From: Methanomassiliicoccaceae archaeon UBA71
GTDB taxonomy: Archaea > Thermoplasmatota > Thermoplasmata > Methanomassiliicoccales > Methanomethylophilaceae
DNA length: 64,000 nucleotides
Assembly (NCBI GenBank): GCA_002504405.1
Contig: DARO01000001.1
Coordinates: 17,280-81,279, forward strand
Reading direction: 5' to 3'
Positions within the stretch are counted from its first letter, which is position 1; each line of letters begins with the position of its first letter. The translations under genes and the position numbers were made by a program. Shown here in pieces: positions 1 to 8,808 of the stretch. The notes beneath the pieces are model-generated. The model saw only the letters and a program-made list of their open reading frames with translations. It was not told the DNA's origin and searched no databases.

Positions 1-1
1 G

Positions 2-1678
2 GAGGGGATTTCCGCCGATGCGGGAATGTATTTCGAATTCTCAACTAATGAGAAGGTCGCTATGGAGACTTCGGCCGCAGCGGCATCCTCCGGGCTCAGG
101 TCGTTCGTGTTCATGAAGCACGTCGGCCTTAACGTGGCCGCAGATCCGATGATGACGCTGGCCTACTCCGGGGTTACCGGGGGGATGCTCATCCTGTCAG
201 CCGACGACCCGTCCGCCCACAGTTCGCAGAACGAGCAGGACAACCGCTACTACTCGCTGCTGGGGCTGCTCCCCATGGTGGAGCCCTCCACCCCCGCCGA
301 GGCCAAGGACATGGTCCTGGAGGCATACGCGATATCCGAGGAGACCACTCTGCCGGTGATTTACAGGACCACCACGAGGGTCAACCACGCCCGCGGCGTC
401 GTGGAGTTCGGGGACAGGACCGAGCCCAAGTCAAAGGGCCATTTCAACAAGGATGTGGTGAGGTTCGTCAACATCCCCGCCCATGCCAGGATCAACAGGA
501 AGAGGCTTCTCGAGCTCTATGCCAAGGCGAAGGAGCTCTCGGAGGAGTCCCCTCTCAACTTCGTTGACGGATCCGGCGACGTGGGGATCATAACATCCGG
601 CGTCTCGTACACCTACGTGAAGGAGTTCGTCAAGGGCGCGTCCATACTGAAGCTCGGTTTCACGAACCCTCTCCCGGAGAAGAAGATCGCGGACTTCGTC
701 AGGGGGAAGAAGCAGATAATCGTCGTAGAGGAGCTCGAGCCGTTCCTCGAGGACCAGGTACTAAGGATATGCGCGCAGAACTCCATCAACGTGCCCGTCT
801 ACGGGAAGAGGTCCGGCCATCTGCCCTACGCATGGGAGTTCAACCCCAACACATTGGAGGGGATCTCCGACCTGGTAGACGTGGCGAGGTTCAGGGAGTC
901 CATGCCAGCTTCCCAGGTGAAGCTCCCGAGCAGGCCGCCGACCCTTTGCGCTGGATGCCCCCACAGGGGGATGTACGCCGCCACCAAGAAGGCGGTCGGC
1001 GGCAGGGATGTGATCTACTGCTCAGACATCGGGTGCTACACGCTGGGGGTCGCTCCCCCGTTCCAGGCAGCCGACTTCATCATCTGCATGGGTGGCGGGG
1101 CCGGTGCTGCGGGCGGTTTCGCCCAGGCGACGGACCAGCAGCCCATAGCCTTCATGGGGGATTCGACGTTCTTCCATGCCGGCATACCCCCGATGGTCAA
1201 TGCGCTGTTCAACAACCACAAGATAGTCATGGTCATCCTGGACAACCGCACGACCGCGATGACGGGTCACCAGCCCAACCCCGGGACGGGGAGGGAGTTC
1301 GGCGGGATCAAGACCGAGCCGCTGGACATCGAGAAGCTCGTCCGCGGCGTCGGTGTGAAGTTCGTCAAGACGGTCAACCCGTACGATGTGCCCGGCGCAA
1401 CCAAGGTGATGAAGGAGGCCTTGGAATTCGACGGGGTCGCCGTCGTCATCTCCAAGTGCCCCTGTCCCCTTGAACTCAAGAAGCACAAGATGCTCGAGAC
1501 TAAGAGATGTGAGGTGGACCAGGACAAGTGCATACAGTGCCACATCTGCCTGAAGACCATCGCATGCCCTGCGCTGGTCAAGCGCGACGACAGGGTGGAG
1601 GTCGACCCCACCCAGTGCATCGGGTGCGGCATGTGCGGCAGCGTCTGCCCCCGTGGCGCCATAGAGGTGAGAAGATGA
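2..1678 (+). CDS. iorA: Indolepyruvate:ferredoxin oxidoreductase, alpha subunit (5' end cut by window)
   Basis: Catalytic subunit of the enzyme that oxidatively decarboxylates aryl-pyruvates from aromatic amino acid transamination to acyl-CoA, passing electrons to ferredoxin; archaea can also run it reductively. The reading frame is open from base 2, so the N-terminal part lies upstream. Visible are the pyruvate-oxidoreductase core, a thiamine-diphosphate site (MGDSTF followed by LDNR about 30 residues later), and at the C-terminus two ferredoxin-like cysteine clusters (CIQCHIC and CIGCGMCGSVCP) that should bind two [4Fe-4S] centres, the usual IorA ending. The TGA stop overlaps the ATG of iorB, so the two subunits are translationally coupled. 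Confidence 0.95.
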   Translation, partial: EGISADAGMYFEFSTNEKVAMETSAAAASSGLRSFVFMKHVGLNVAADPMMTLAYSGVTGGMLILSADDPSAHSSQNEQDNRYYSLLGLLPMVEPSTPAEAKDMVLEAYAISEETTLPVIYRTTTRVNHARGVVEFGDRTEPKSKGHFNKDVVRFVNIPAHARINRKRLLELYAKAKELSEESPLNFVDGSGDVGIITSGVSYTYVKEFVKGASILKLGFTNPLPEKKIADFVRGKKQIIVVEELEPFLEDQVLRICAQNSINVPVYGKRSGHLPYAWEFNPNTLEGISDLVDVARFRESMPASQVKLPSRPPTLCAGCPHRGMYAATKKAVGGRDVIYCSDIGCYTLGVAPPFQAADFIICMGGGAGAAGGFAQATDQQPIAFMGDSTFFHAGIPPMVNALFNNHKIVMVILDNRTTAMTGHQPNPGTGREFGGIKTEPLDIEKLVRGVGVKFVKTVNPYDVPGATKVMKEALEFDGVAVVISKCPCPLELKKHKMLETKRCEVDQDKCIQCHICLKTIACPALVKRDDRVEVDPTQCIGCGMCGSVCPRGAIEVRR

Positions 1679-2265
1679 AGTACACCATCCAGATCGTCGG
1701 TGTGGGAGGGCAGGGGGTCCTCATGGCCTCTATGGTCCTCGGTACAGCGGCCATGAATGCAGGATACAACGTTGCGATGAGCGAGGTCCATGGAATGGCC
1801 CAGAGGGGAGGGAGCGTCCTCTCGACGGTTCGTTTCGGGGACAACGTGATCAGCCCACTGGAGGCTACAGGGTCCGCGGACCTCATCATGGGATTCGAGC
1901 CCGCCGAGACGGTCAGGAACCTGCCCCTTGGCAACAGGGACTCGTCGGTCCTCATGAACCTGGATCCCGTCCTGCCCTCGATGGTCGCCGCAGGATTCGA
2001 GAGCTACCCGGACATCGATGCCCTCGTCGCATCCGTCAAGAAGGTCAACGCCAATCTGGTTACGATAGATGCCACCAAGCTCGCGATGGAGGCCGGGAAG
2101 GCTGTTGCCGCCAATGCCGTAATGATAGGTGCGGTAGCGGCTATGAAGGATTTCCCCCTGAAGAAGGAGGACCTCCTCGAGGCCCTGAAGTCCAAGGTCC
2201 CCGAGAAGTTCCTGGACCTCAACGTAAGGGCGTTCGAGCTCGGATTCAAAACCGTAAAGAACTGA
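1675..2265 (+). CDS. iorB: Indolepyruvate:ferredoxin oxidoreductase, beta subunit
   Basis: Second subunit of the same complex, equivalent to the gamma domain of pyruvate:ferredoxin oxidoreductases. The 196-residue protein opens with a glycine-rich nucleotide-binding motif (GVGGQGV) and contains the family's SEVHGMAQRGG segment near residues 40-50. The start is the ATG at 1675, inside the last codons of iorA; the frame is open further upstream but only as a shadow of iorA. Length is normal for IorB. The gene ends five bases before the stop of the convergent nicotinate phosphoribosyltransferase, leaving no room for a separate terminator. Confidence 0.95.
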   Translation: MKYTIQIVGVGGQGVLMASMVLGTAAMNAGYNVAMSEVHGMAQRGGSVLSTVRFGDNVISPLEATGSADLIMGFEPAETVRNLPLGNRDSSVLMNLDPVLPSMVAAGFESYPDIDALVASVKKVNANLVTIDATKLAMEAGKAVAANAVMIGAVAAMKDFPLKKEDLLEALKSKVPEKFLDLNVRAFELGFKTVKN

Positions 2266-2270
2266 GGGGG

Positions 2271-3749
2271 TCACTCCCCCTCAGGATTCCCTGCCCTGTC
2301 GAGGAGGGCCATCTTGAAGGAGTAGTATCCGGGGCTCATGTCCATGTGGTGGATGTGCGGGTTATCGAACCTCTGCTCCTCCTGCCAGATCTCGTTCCTG
2401 AGCTGGGAGTCCACATAATCCCTTATCTCCTTGAGGTCCCTGGCCGGGGAGACCCTCTTCCCGTCTACGATGACGGGCTTCAGGAGCTCCCTTGAGGTGC
2501 ATCCCTCCAGCACGCCGTGCTTCCAAGGTCTTATGGGGTCGATGTACGCGTATGGCCCTGACAGGTCCACGGTCTCGTTCTCGCCCGTTATGAGGTCGCA
2601 GATGGCATGTCCGGTACGGTCGTAGATGCGGTGGACCTTCTTCCTACCAGGATTCGTGATCTTGTCGACGGTCTCGGAAATCTTGATCTTGGGTTCCCAG
2701 ACACCCCTCTTGCGGACTGCCGCCACCTTGTACACGGCGCCGAACACGGGATCGCTCCTGGCGGTGATCAACCTCTCCCCCACTCCGAAGGAATCGATGC
2801 ATCCTCCCTGTTCGATGATGGATGTTATCGAGTACTCGTCCAGGCTATTGGACACGACTATCTTGCAGTCCTCGAGCCCAGCCTCGTCGAGCATCCTGCG
2901 GACCTCCTTGGTGAGGTATGCTAGATCGCCGGAGTCCAGGCGGACCCCCTTCAGCCTCCTTCCTAAGGGTTCCAGAACCTCCTTTGCGCAGCGTATGGCG
3001 TTAGGAACACCGGACCTCAGGACGTTGTAGGTGTCTATGAGGAGTATCGTATCGTCGGGGTAGATCCTCGCGTAGTTGGCGAAAGCATCGAACTCGCTGT
3101 CATGATACATGACCCAGCTATGGGCCATGGTACCGCTGACTGGAATCCCGAACTTCTGCCCTGCGAGTACCGTCGCGCTACCTGCTGCCCCTCCTATGTA
3201 GGCCGCTCTCGCCCCGTAGACCGCCGCGTCGGTATTGTGGGCGCGTCTGGCTCCGAAGTCTGACACCGCCCTTCCCTGGGCGGCGCGGACTATCCTGCGG
3301 GTCTTCGTCGCAATCAGGGACTGATGGTTAATCTGCGCGAGGACCGCCGTCTCCACGAGCTGGGCATCGATGAGCGGCGCCGTCACCGTGAGTATGGGCT
3401 CGTTGGGATAGATCACCGTCCCCTCATCGAAAGCCCAAACATCGCCTCTGAAACGGTACTTCGACAGGAATTCGAGGAAGCCATCATCGAACTTGCCGAG
3501 GGACCTGAAGTACTCTATGTCCTCCTCGTCGAATCTCATGTCGACGATGAAGTCTATGACCTGCTCCAGTCCGGCGAATATGGCGAATCCGCCGCCATCA
3601 GGGACCCTGCGGAAGAACACGTCGAACGTCGCAAGATCGTCCGGATCCCCGGATAGGTAGTATCCGTTGGACATGGTCATTTCGTAGAGGTCCATCATCA
3701 TCGAGAGGTTGCGCTCATCCAGGGTGCTCATTTGGCTCGAGTGGTTCAT
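2271..3749 (-). CDS. pncB: Nicotinate phosphoribosyltransferase
   Basis: Converts nicotinate and PRPP to nicotinate mononucleotide in the Preiss-Handler NAD salvage route, in the cytoplasm. The 492-residue product carries the family's N-terminal DLYEMTMSNGY segment, the central GTMAHSWVM histidine region and the C-terminal SNSLDEYSI plus FGVGERLIT phosphate-binding segments. I chose the ATG at 3749 (MNHSSQ), preceded by GAGGG at about four bases; an internal ATG at 3731 (MSTLDE) is the alternative. The frame is open much further upstream, but that part overlaps the FtsZ-like gene in another frame and is not coding. Confidence 0.93.
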   Translation of the reverse strand: MNHSSQMSTLDERNLSMMMDLYEMTMSNGYYLSGDPDDLATFDVFFRRVPDGGGFAIFAGLEQVIDFIVDMRFDEEDIEYFRSLGKFDDGFLEFLSKYRFRGDVWAFDEGTVIYPNEPILTVTAPLIDAQLVETAVLAQINHQSLIATKTRRIVRAAQGRAVSDFGARRAHNTDAAVYGARAAYIGGAAGSATVLAGQKFGIPVSGTMAHSWVMYHDSEFDAFANYARIYPDDTILLIDTYNVLRSGVPNAIRCAKEVLEPLGRRLKGVRLDSGDLAYLTKEVRRMLDEAGLEDCKIVVSNSLDEYSITSIIEQGGCIDSFGVGERLITARSDPVFGAVYKVAAVRKRGVWEPKIKISETVDKITNPGRKKVHRIYDRTGHAICDLITGENETVDLSGPYAYIDPIRPWKHGVLEGCTSRELLKPVIVDGKRVSPARDLKEIRDYVDSQLRNEIWQEEQRFDNPHIHHMDMSPGYYSFKMALLDRAGNPEGE

Positions 3750-3804
3750 GACGCCCTCGGCGATAAGCCTTGCCCCTCGTCCACTACCGCATGGAGCCAA
3801 GGAT

Positions 3805-3867
3805 GCCGTGGGACCAACGTCGCCCACGGCAAGGAGGAAATGATGCAGGAGGGCGGCGCCCTCCTGC
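3805..3867 (-). terminator. Two hairpins between the FtsZ-like gene and pncB
   Basis: Two perfect inverted repeats lie in the 140 bp between the two minus-strand genes. One has 8-bp arms at 3805-3812 and 3823-3830. The other has 10-bp arms at 3845-3854 and 3858-3867 with a 3-base loop. The stronger stem begins about 20 bases after the FtsZ-like stop codon. Neither is followed by a long T run, so termination, attenuation or mRNA-end protection are all possible. Confidence 0.5.
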
Positions 3868-3889
3868 TGGGGGAGAAATCGTAATAGTT

Positions 3890-4585
3890 TCAGGCGCTGA
3901 TGAGCAACTGTATGGGGTACTCGGACTTTCCGGCAGACTTGCCGTCGGTCTTCACTGGCCTCTGCCTCATCTCGTCCACGAAGGTCTCCTCGACAGCTCT
4001 GACGCAGTCCATGACATGCCTCATTATGCTCTTGTTGACCTCGGCGAACGCGCGGTCCATCGTGAGGTCCGGCATTCTCTTCAGCACGAGGTCGTTGTCG
4101 ACGAGGATCGTGTGCTCGCAGACGGTCCTTATGTGGCTGTACCCCTCCCTGGCGATGTCCTTTCTCCTCCCTTCGAAGGAGAAGGGGCTTATGGCCACGG
4201 CGAAAGTCAGTATGTTCTGGGATCTGGCGGCGTCTATGACCACTGATGCGGCCCCGGTTCCGGTACCTCCTCCGAGTCCGGCTATGACGAACACCACATC
4301 GTGTCCGGCAAGCGCCTCCCTGATCTCTTCCTTGTGGATGTCGGCGCACTTCTTACCTATGGCAGCGTCCCCGTGGGCGCCCTCGCCCTTCAGGACCTCC
4401 TTGCAGATGTATATCTTGGCATCTGCTTCGGTGTTGTGGAGTGCCTCCTTGTCGGTGTTGATCGCGATGGTGTCCACTGCACAGAGCGAACCGCTGAACG
4501 CGCTGACGACGTTGCATCCCGCTCCGCCGACTCCGACGACCGCTATGCGCGGTTCGACCGCGATCTCAATGTCATTCCCTGTCAT
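3890..4585 (-). CDS. FtsZ-like tubulin-family GTPase lacking the C-terminal domain
   Basis: 231 residues with a clear FtsZ/tubulin GTP-binding half: GVGGAGCN at about 18-25, INTDKEAL at 42-49 and the tubulin signature GGGTGTG at 105-111. Canonical FtsZ is about 350-400 residues; here the protein stops soon after the helix that normally leads into the C-terminal domain. I see no T7 synergy loop (the NxDxxD-type element that triggers hydrolysis in the neighbouring protomer) and no C-terminal tail. It should bind GTP but may be unable to form ordinary hydrolysing protofilaments, so it is more likely a noncanonical FtsZ-like regulator or scaffold than the main division protein. A GGGTGATG ribosome-binding site precedes the ATG. 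It lies just downstream of a ribbon-helix-helix gene on the same strand. Confidence 0.85.
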   Translation of the reverse strand: MTGNDIEIAVEPRIAVVGVGGAGCNVVSAFSGSLCAVDTIAINTDKEALHNTEADAKIYICKEVLKGEGAHGDAAIGKKCADIHKEEIREALAGHDVVFVIAGLGGGTGTGAASVVIDAARSQNILTFAVAISPFSFEGRRKDIAREGYSHIRTVCEHTILVDNDLVLKRMPDLTMDRAFAEVNKSIMRHVMDCVRAVEETFVDEMRQRPVKTDGKSAGKSEYPIQLLISA

Positions 4586-4694
4586 GTGTGCATCACCCGA
4601 TGTGATTTTTGTTAAGACGTTTTGAATAGCACCACGGTCTCGGCCTGAGCCGTTCCCATCCGACCGGGGTGCTGTTTATCCCATCCCTTGTTCT

Positions 4695-5054
4695 TCACTT
4701 GAGTGCAGCGTTCCTCTGTGCTGTCCTAAAGGAGTCGTTGAACGCCTCCTCCTCGACCGTCTTGGAGACGATCTTCTCTAGGACGCACCTGCGGACGAAC
4801 TCCTCCTCGTCCAGGCATATTCCGCGCTGGACAAGGCCTGCGAGCGCATCCATGTGCAGGTCGCTGAAGCGGACGAAGATCCCGCCTTCCTGCGCCACGT
4901 GGCCGGGAGCGTTCTGAGACGCTATGTAGCCCCTTATGGCGTCACGGATGAAGTCGGACCTGTTTCCTATGTCATGCTCATCCATGAAGTCCTCCATCAT
5001 CTGGATTTCCTCAGGTCCCATCCTGAGCGTGACCTTGGTTCCTTCGTCCGTCAT
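4695..5054 (-). CDS. Ribbon-helix-helix (CopG/NikR-like) DNA-binding protein
   Basis: 119-residue protein whose first 50 residues fit a ribbon-helix-helix fold: a short beta strand (KVTLRM) followed by two helices ending in NRSDFIRDAIRGYI, the pattern by which CopG/MetJ-type dimers insert a strand into the DNA major groove. The second half (about residues 58-110) is acidic, contains a predicted helix pair and resembles no ligand domain I can name. It precedes the FtsZ-like gene by about 110 bp on the same strand, so the two may be co-expressed. The inverted repeat and TATA element just upstream of its start are natural candidates for autoregulation. Confidence 0.8.
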   Translation of the reverse strand: MTDEGTKVTLRMGPEEIQMMEDFMDEHDIGNRSDFIRDAIRGYIASQNAPGHVAQEGGIFVRFSDLHMDALAGLVQRGICLDEEEFVRRCVLEKIVSKTVEEEAFNDSFRTAQRNAALK

Positions 5055-5119
5055 TCTCCATCCCTTTCTGTTGCAAGAGAGAGTGCATTCCCATCCCTTC
5101 CCGCTTGCATTTCAGATTA

Positions 5120-5161
5120 TGTCTTACGCATATTTAAAAGTTGTCGGACAAACGTAAGACA
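5120..5161 (-). promoter_or_regulatory. Inverted repeat flanking a TATA element upstream of the ribbon-helix-helix gene
   Basis: TGTCTTACG at 5120-5128 and its exact reverse complement CGTAAGACA at 5153-5161 flank a TATA-like TATTTAAAAG (5131-5140) and one TGTCGGACA copy (5142-5150). Two symmetric 9-bp arms around a promoter core are what a dimeric repressor site looks like. The TATA element is about 75-80 bp from the ATG at 5054, implying a leader of roughly 50 bases. Assigning the site to the neighbouring regulator is inference. Confidence 0.55.
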
Positions 5162-5294
5162 ATGACTGACAGGGAAATCACCCCGATCACCTTGGATTCC
5201 GAACAGAAATCCGTTTGGAAATCCTGGGATTTCGGGCATCAAACCCCTCTCTGTCGTTGGATAGTATGCTTTCCTATTAGATATAGGTAATCCG

Positions 5295-5401
5295 GTCGGA
5301 CGTGTCCGACAGCGCGTGTCCGACGGTGTCATACATGTCCGACAGTCTTCCGTGGAGCCGGCAGAGCCTTTCAGAGGAGCCTATGAGCGAGCTGTCGGAC
5401 A
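5295..5401. repeat. Cluster of TGTCSGACA nonamers
   Basis: TGTCCGACA or its complement TGTCGGACA occurs at 5303-5311, 5336-5344 and 5393-5401, with a one-mismatch copy at 5317-5325, a half-site GTCGGAC at 5295-5301 facing the first copy, and a further exact copy upstream at 5142-5150. The spacing is irregular, so this is a set of protein-binding sites or a small dispersed repeat, not a CRISPR array. The cluster ends about 60 bp before leuS. Confidence 0.7.
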
Positions 5402-5416
5402 CCTCCCCCTACATAC

Positions 5417-5424
5417 AATATTTA
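5417..5424 (+). promoter_or_regulatory. TATA box for leuS
   Basis: AATATTTAA lies about 40 bases before the leuS ATG, which would place transcription start near 5445-5450 and give a very short leader. The TGTCSGACA cluster lies immediately upstream, so a protein bound there could compete with TFB/TBP. Confidence 0.5.
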
Positions 5425-5462
5425 ATGGACTTCCTTATACGCGGGTAATATAAGGGATCCAA

Positions 5463-8348
5463 ATGGCAATAGACTACGGAAGCATGGAAGCCAAATGGCA
5501 GGCGCGTTGGGCGGAGGCCGGCCTGGACAAATCCGAGAGGATCGACGGCAAGCCGAAGTTCATGTCGATATTCGCATACCCCGGCGTCACGGGATATCTC
5601 CACGTGGGACACCTCCGCGGTTACACCTATGTGGATGCGATCAGCAGGTACAAGCGCATGACGGGCTACAACGTCCTGTTCCCCGTTGGGACCCATGCCA
5701 CCGGGAACGGGGGCATTAGCCTTGCCAACAGAATCTCCCGTGGTGACGAGAAGACGATCGACTACCTGGTCCGCAACGGATGCCCGGAGAGCAAGATAGC
5801 CGAGCTCAAGGACCCCATGTCCGTCGTCGAGTTCTTCAACCAGGTCTATGTGAACGAATACTGGAAGAGGTTCGGATTCCTGGCAGATTGGCGCAGATTC
5901 ACCTGCACCCTCTACCCAGACTACTCGAGGTTCATCCAGTGGCAGTTCAGGAAGCTCCACGATGCCGGCCTTCTCATCCAGAAGCCCTACTACGCTCCCG
6001 CATGCCCCAATTGCGGACCCGTCGCGGTCGATCCCTCCGAGACGGACATCTCGAAGGGAGGCAGGGCCGAGACGCAGGAGTACACCCTCCTGAAGTTCAG
6101 GCACGGGGACGAGTTCCTCATCGCCGCAACCCTGAGGCCGGAGACCGTCTACGGGCAGGTCTGCTTCTGGGTAAACCCCGAGGTCGAATACAGGAGGATC
6201 TCCAAGGACGGGGAGGTATGGGTCGTGTCCCCGCAGGCAGCCGAGAAGCTCCAGCTCCAGAAGGACGGTATAGAGGAGCTCGGGACAATCCCCGGTTCGG
6301 AGATGATCGGATGGATGTGCGAGGCGCCCATGATCCACAGAGAGATACCCGTGTTCCCCGCAACATTCTGCGATCCCGATGTGGGAACCGGTCTCGTCAC
6401 CTCGGTACCGTCGGATGCGCCCGACGACTGGATCTCCCTGGAGGCCGTGAAGAGGGATCCCGCCCTCAAGGAGAAGTACGGCCTTACCCAGGAGCTCATT
6501 GACTCCGTGGTCCCGATCTCCATCATCGAAATGAAGGGATACGGGGACTTCCCCGCCAAGGACGTCATCGACAGGATGGGCATAAAGCAGCCTGGGGACC
6601 CGAAGCTCGTCGATGCCAAGAAGCAGGTCTACAAGGACGGCTATCACATGGGCCGCATGAGGGAGACCTGCGGACCGTACGCCGGAATGCGCGTCGAGGA
6701 GGCCAAGGACAGGATGAAGCAGGCCATGATCGATGCCGGGGAGGCCGAGCTCTTCTACGATCTCACTGAGGAGGTCGTTTGCAGATGCGGCAACAGGGTG
6801 CACATACGCAGGATCGACGACCAGTGGTTCATCAACTATGCCGACAAGGACCTCACCGAGAGGACGTCCGCCCACTGCAGGGACATGGACATCAACCCTC
6901 AGGAGTACTCCGAGAACGTCCACGGGGTCCTGGACTGGTTCAGGGAGAGGGCGTGCGTTAGGCTGGGCAACTGGCTGGGGACGAGGTTCCCCTACGATGA
7001 CAAGTGGATCATCGAGGCAATTTCCGACTCCACACTCTACCCCGTGTACTACACCATCTCGCTTTACGCCAACTCCAAGCAGATAGTCCCCGAGCAGATG
7101 ACCGAGGAGTTCTTCGACTACGTCATCCTCGACAAGGGGGATATTGGGCAGGTGGCATCCTCCACAGGCGTGGACCCCGGCCTGCTTCAGAAGATAAGGG
7201 ACGATGTGCACTACTGGTACCCGCTCGACATCAACCTGGGCGGCAAGGAGCACATGACCGTCCACTTCCCTGCGTTCCTGTTCAACCATGTGGCCACCCT
7301 CCCGGAGGAGATGTGGCCCCGCGGAATCACCGTCAACTGGTACATCACGGGTAAGAACAGCGACAAGATTTCGAAGTCCAAGGGAGGGGCGCAGCCCATC
7401 CCCGGTGCCGCAGCCAAGTTCGGGGTGGACGCGATGAGGCTGTACTACGCCCACGTCGCCTCCATGTTCGTGGATGTGGAGTGGAGCGAGGACACCGTCA
7501 TGACCTACCGCCAGAGGGTGGACAGGATATTCGGTGCTGTCAGCGACCTCGTAGCCTCAGAGTCAGACACACCAGCGGGAGCCATGGACGCCTGGCTGAT
7601 CTCGAGGTTCAACACCCACATCAACGAGATCAGGGAGGCCATGGACAAGTACGACCTCAGGCAGATGGCCACCGTCGTCTACTTCGACATGTACAACGAC
7701 ATAAAGTGGTACTCCAGGCGCGGAGGCAGCAACTCCGGCACGGTCAGGGACGCCCTCAGGATCTGGATACAGGCAATGATGCCCATCACCCCACACACCG
7801 CAGAGGAGCTCTGGGAGCAGGCCGGGTTCGACGGCCTGGTGTCCGCGTCCGAGCTTCCGGAGGCGGATCCAGCGGCCATCTCGGTCGTCGCCGAATACGG
7901 CGAGAACCTCATCCGCGACGTCATGTCGGATATCACGGAGATCAGGAAGATCGCCGGCATAGAGGCCAGAAGGATCGTTCTGTACACCTCCGCAGAGTGG
8001 AAGAGGGATGTCATGAGGAAGGCCGCCGCGATGATGGCGGAAGGGAAGCTCACGGTTCCCGACCTCACCAAGGCCTGCATGTCCGACGAGGCGATCAAGA
8101 GGAACGGCAAGGCGGCCTCGGAGCTGGCCAAAAAGGTGGCCGTGGAGTTCCCAAGGTTCACCGCGGAGGCGAAGAGGCCGGTGTACGAGACAGACGAGCT
8201 CTCGCTGCTCACATCCGCCAGGCAGTTCCTGTCCGACGAGACGGGGCTCCAGGTCGATGTGATCTCCGCCGACGCCGAGGGGATCTACGACCCGCAGAAC
8301 AAGGCGAGGGCGGCCACCCCCGGCAGGCCCGCCATCCTTCTGGAGTGA
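5463..8348 (+). CDS. leuS: Leucyl-tRNA synthetase (archaeal type)
   Basis: Charges tRNA-Leu with leucine in the cytoplasm. The 961-residue length fits archaeal/eukaryotic LeuRS. The class I signatures are both present: HVGH (HIGH motif) at residues 47-50 and KISKS at 635-639. Between them lies the CP1 editing insertion that hydrolyses mischarged tRNA, including TLRPETVYGQ and the downstream GTGLVTSVPSDAPDD segment. The C-terminal third matches the anticodon-binding helical bundle and the archaeal C-terminal extension. The ATG at 5463 gives the normal N-terminus and follows closely after a TATA element, so the mRNA leader is short. Confidence 0.97.
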   Translation: MAIDYGSMEAKWQARWAEAGLDKSERIDGKPKFMSIFAYPGVTGYLHVGHLRGYTYVDAISRYKRMTGYNVLFPVGTHATGNGGISLANRISRGDEKTIDYLVRNGCPESKIAELKDPMSVVEFFNQVYVNEYWKRFGFLADWRRFTCTLYPDYSRFIQWQFRKLHDAGLLIQKPYYAPACPNCGPVAVDPSETDISKGGRAETQEYTLLKFRHGDEFLIAATLRPETVYGQVCFWVNPEVEYRRISKDGEVWVVSPQAAEKLQLQKDGIEELGTIPGSEMIGWMCEAPMIHREIPVFPATFCDPDVGTGLVTSVPSDAPDDWISLEAVKRDPALKEKYGLTQELIDSVVPISIIEMKGYGDFPAKDVIDRMGIKQPGDPKLVDAKKQVYKDGYHMGRMRETCGPYAGMRVEEAKDRMKQAMIDAGEAELFYDLTEEVVCRCGNRVHIRRIDDQWFINYADKDLTERTSAHCRDMDINPQEYSENVHGVLDWFRERACVRLGNWLGTRFPYDDKWIIEAISDSTLYPVYYTISLYANSKQIVPEQMTEEFFDYVILDKGDIGQVASSTGVDPGLLQKIRDDVHYWYPLDINLGGKEHMTVHFPAFLFNHVATLPEEMWPRGITVNWYITGKNSDKISKSKGGAQPIPGAAAKFGVDAMRLYYAHVASMFVDVEWSEDTVMTYRQRVDRIFGAVSDLVASESDTPAGAMDAWLISRFNTHINEIREAMDKYDLRQMATVVYFDMYNDIKWYSRRGGSNSGTVRDALRIWIQAMMPITPHTAEELWEQAGFDGLVSASELPEADPAAISVVAEYGENLIRDVMSDITEIRKIAGIEARRIVLYTSAEWKRDVMRKAAAMMAEGKLTVPDLTKACMSDEAIKRNGKAASELAKKVAVEFPRFTAEAKRPVYETDELSLLTSARQFLSDETGLQVDVISADAEGIYDPQNKARAATPGRPAILLE

Positions 8349-8352
8349 TCGG

Positions 8353-8808
8353 GTGTTCATAGACCTGGTTCGCTCCAGGAAGACCTGCAGGAGGTTCACT
8401 GACGAGCCACTGTCGGAGGAGGAGGCCTCCCTCATCGTCGAGGCGGGGGACAAGGCCCCATCCTCGAGGAACCTCCGTCCGGTGAGGCTCGTTCCAGTCG
8501 CCGACGTAGGCAGAATCAGGGAGCTCGCCCTCTGCAAGGACCACGGTTCCGATGCCCTCCTCACGGCCACTTTCGCCGTTGTGGTGGCTGCGGACCCCTC
8601 CGTGTGCGATGTCTGGATAGAGGACGCGTCCCTGGCGACGATCTTCATGCAGATGGAGGCGGAGGACCTGGGGCTCGGCTCATGCTGGGTGCAGGTGCGC
8701 CTCAGGACCGGTGACGGCGAGCCCGCTGAGGATCGTGTTAGGAGGGCCATGGGGCTGGACCCATCCTGGAAGGTCCTATCGATAGTGGCCTTTGGTCGCC
8801 GTCCATGA
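8353..8808 (+). CDS. Nitroreductase-family flavoprotein
   Basis: A short (151-residue) member of the FMN-dependent nitroreductase superfamily. It opens with the family's VRSRKTCRRFTDEPL segment, where the paired arginines normally contact the FMN phosphate, followed by APSSRNLRP and, towards the end, the LGLGSCWVQV core. These enzymes reduce nitro compounds, quinones or flavins with NAD(P)H; the substrate cannot be read from sequence. The start is a GTG four bases after the leuS stop, so it is probably read from the leuS transcript, and its TGA overlaps the ATG of the next gene. Confidence 0.85.
   Translation: MFIDLVRSRKTCRRFTDEPLSEEEASLIVEAGDKAPSSRNLRPVRLVPVADVGRIRELALCKDHGSDALLTATFAVVVAADPSVCDVWIEDASLATIFMQMEAEDLGLGSCWVQVRLRTGDGEPAEDRVRRAMGLDPSWKVLSIVAFGRRP

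Noticed and set aside
5142..5401. TGTCSGACA copies considered as a CRISPR array
   Set aside because: The units are only 9 bp, irregularly spaced and in both orientations, with no spacers of uniform length.
5409..7454. Minus-strand open frame opposite leuS
   Set aside because: Antisense shadow of leuS; composition is V/L/G/D/H-rich and unlike any protein family.
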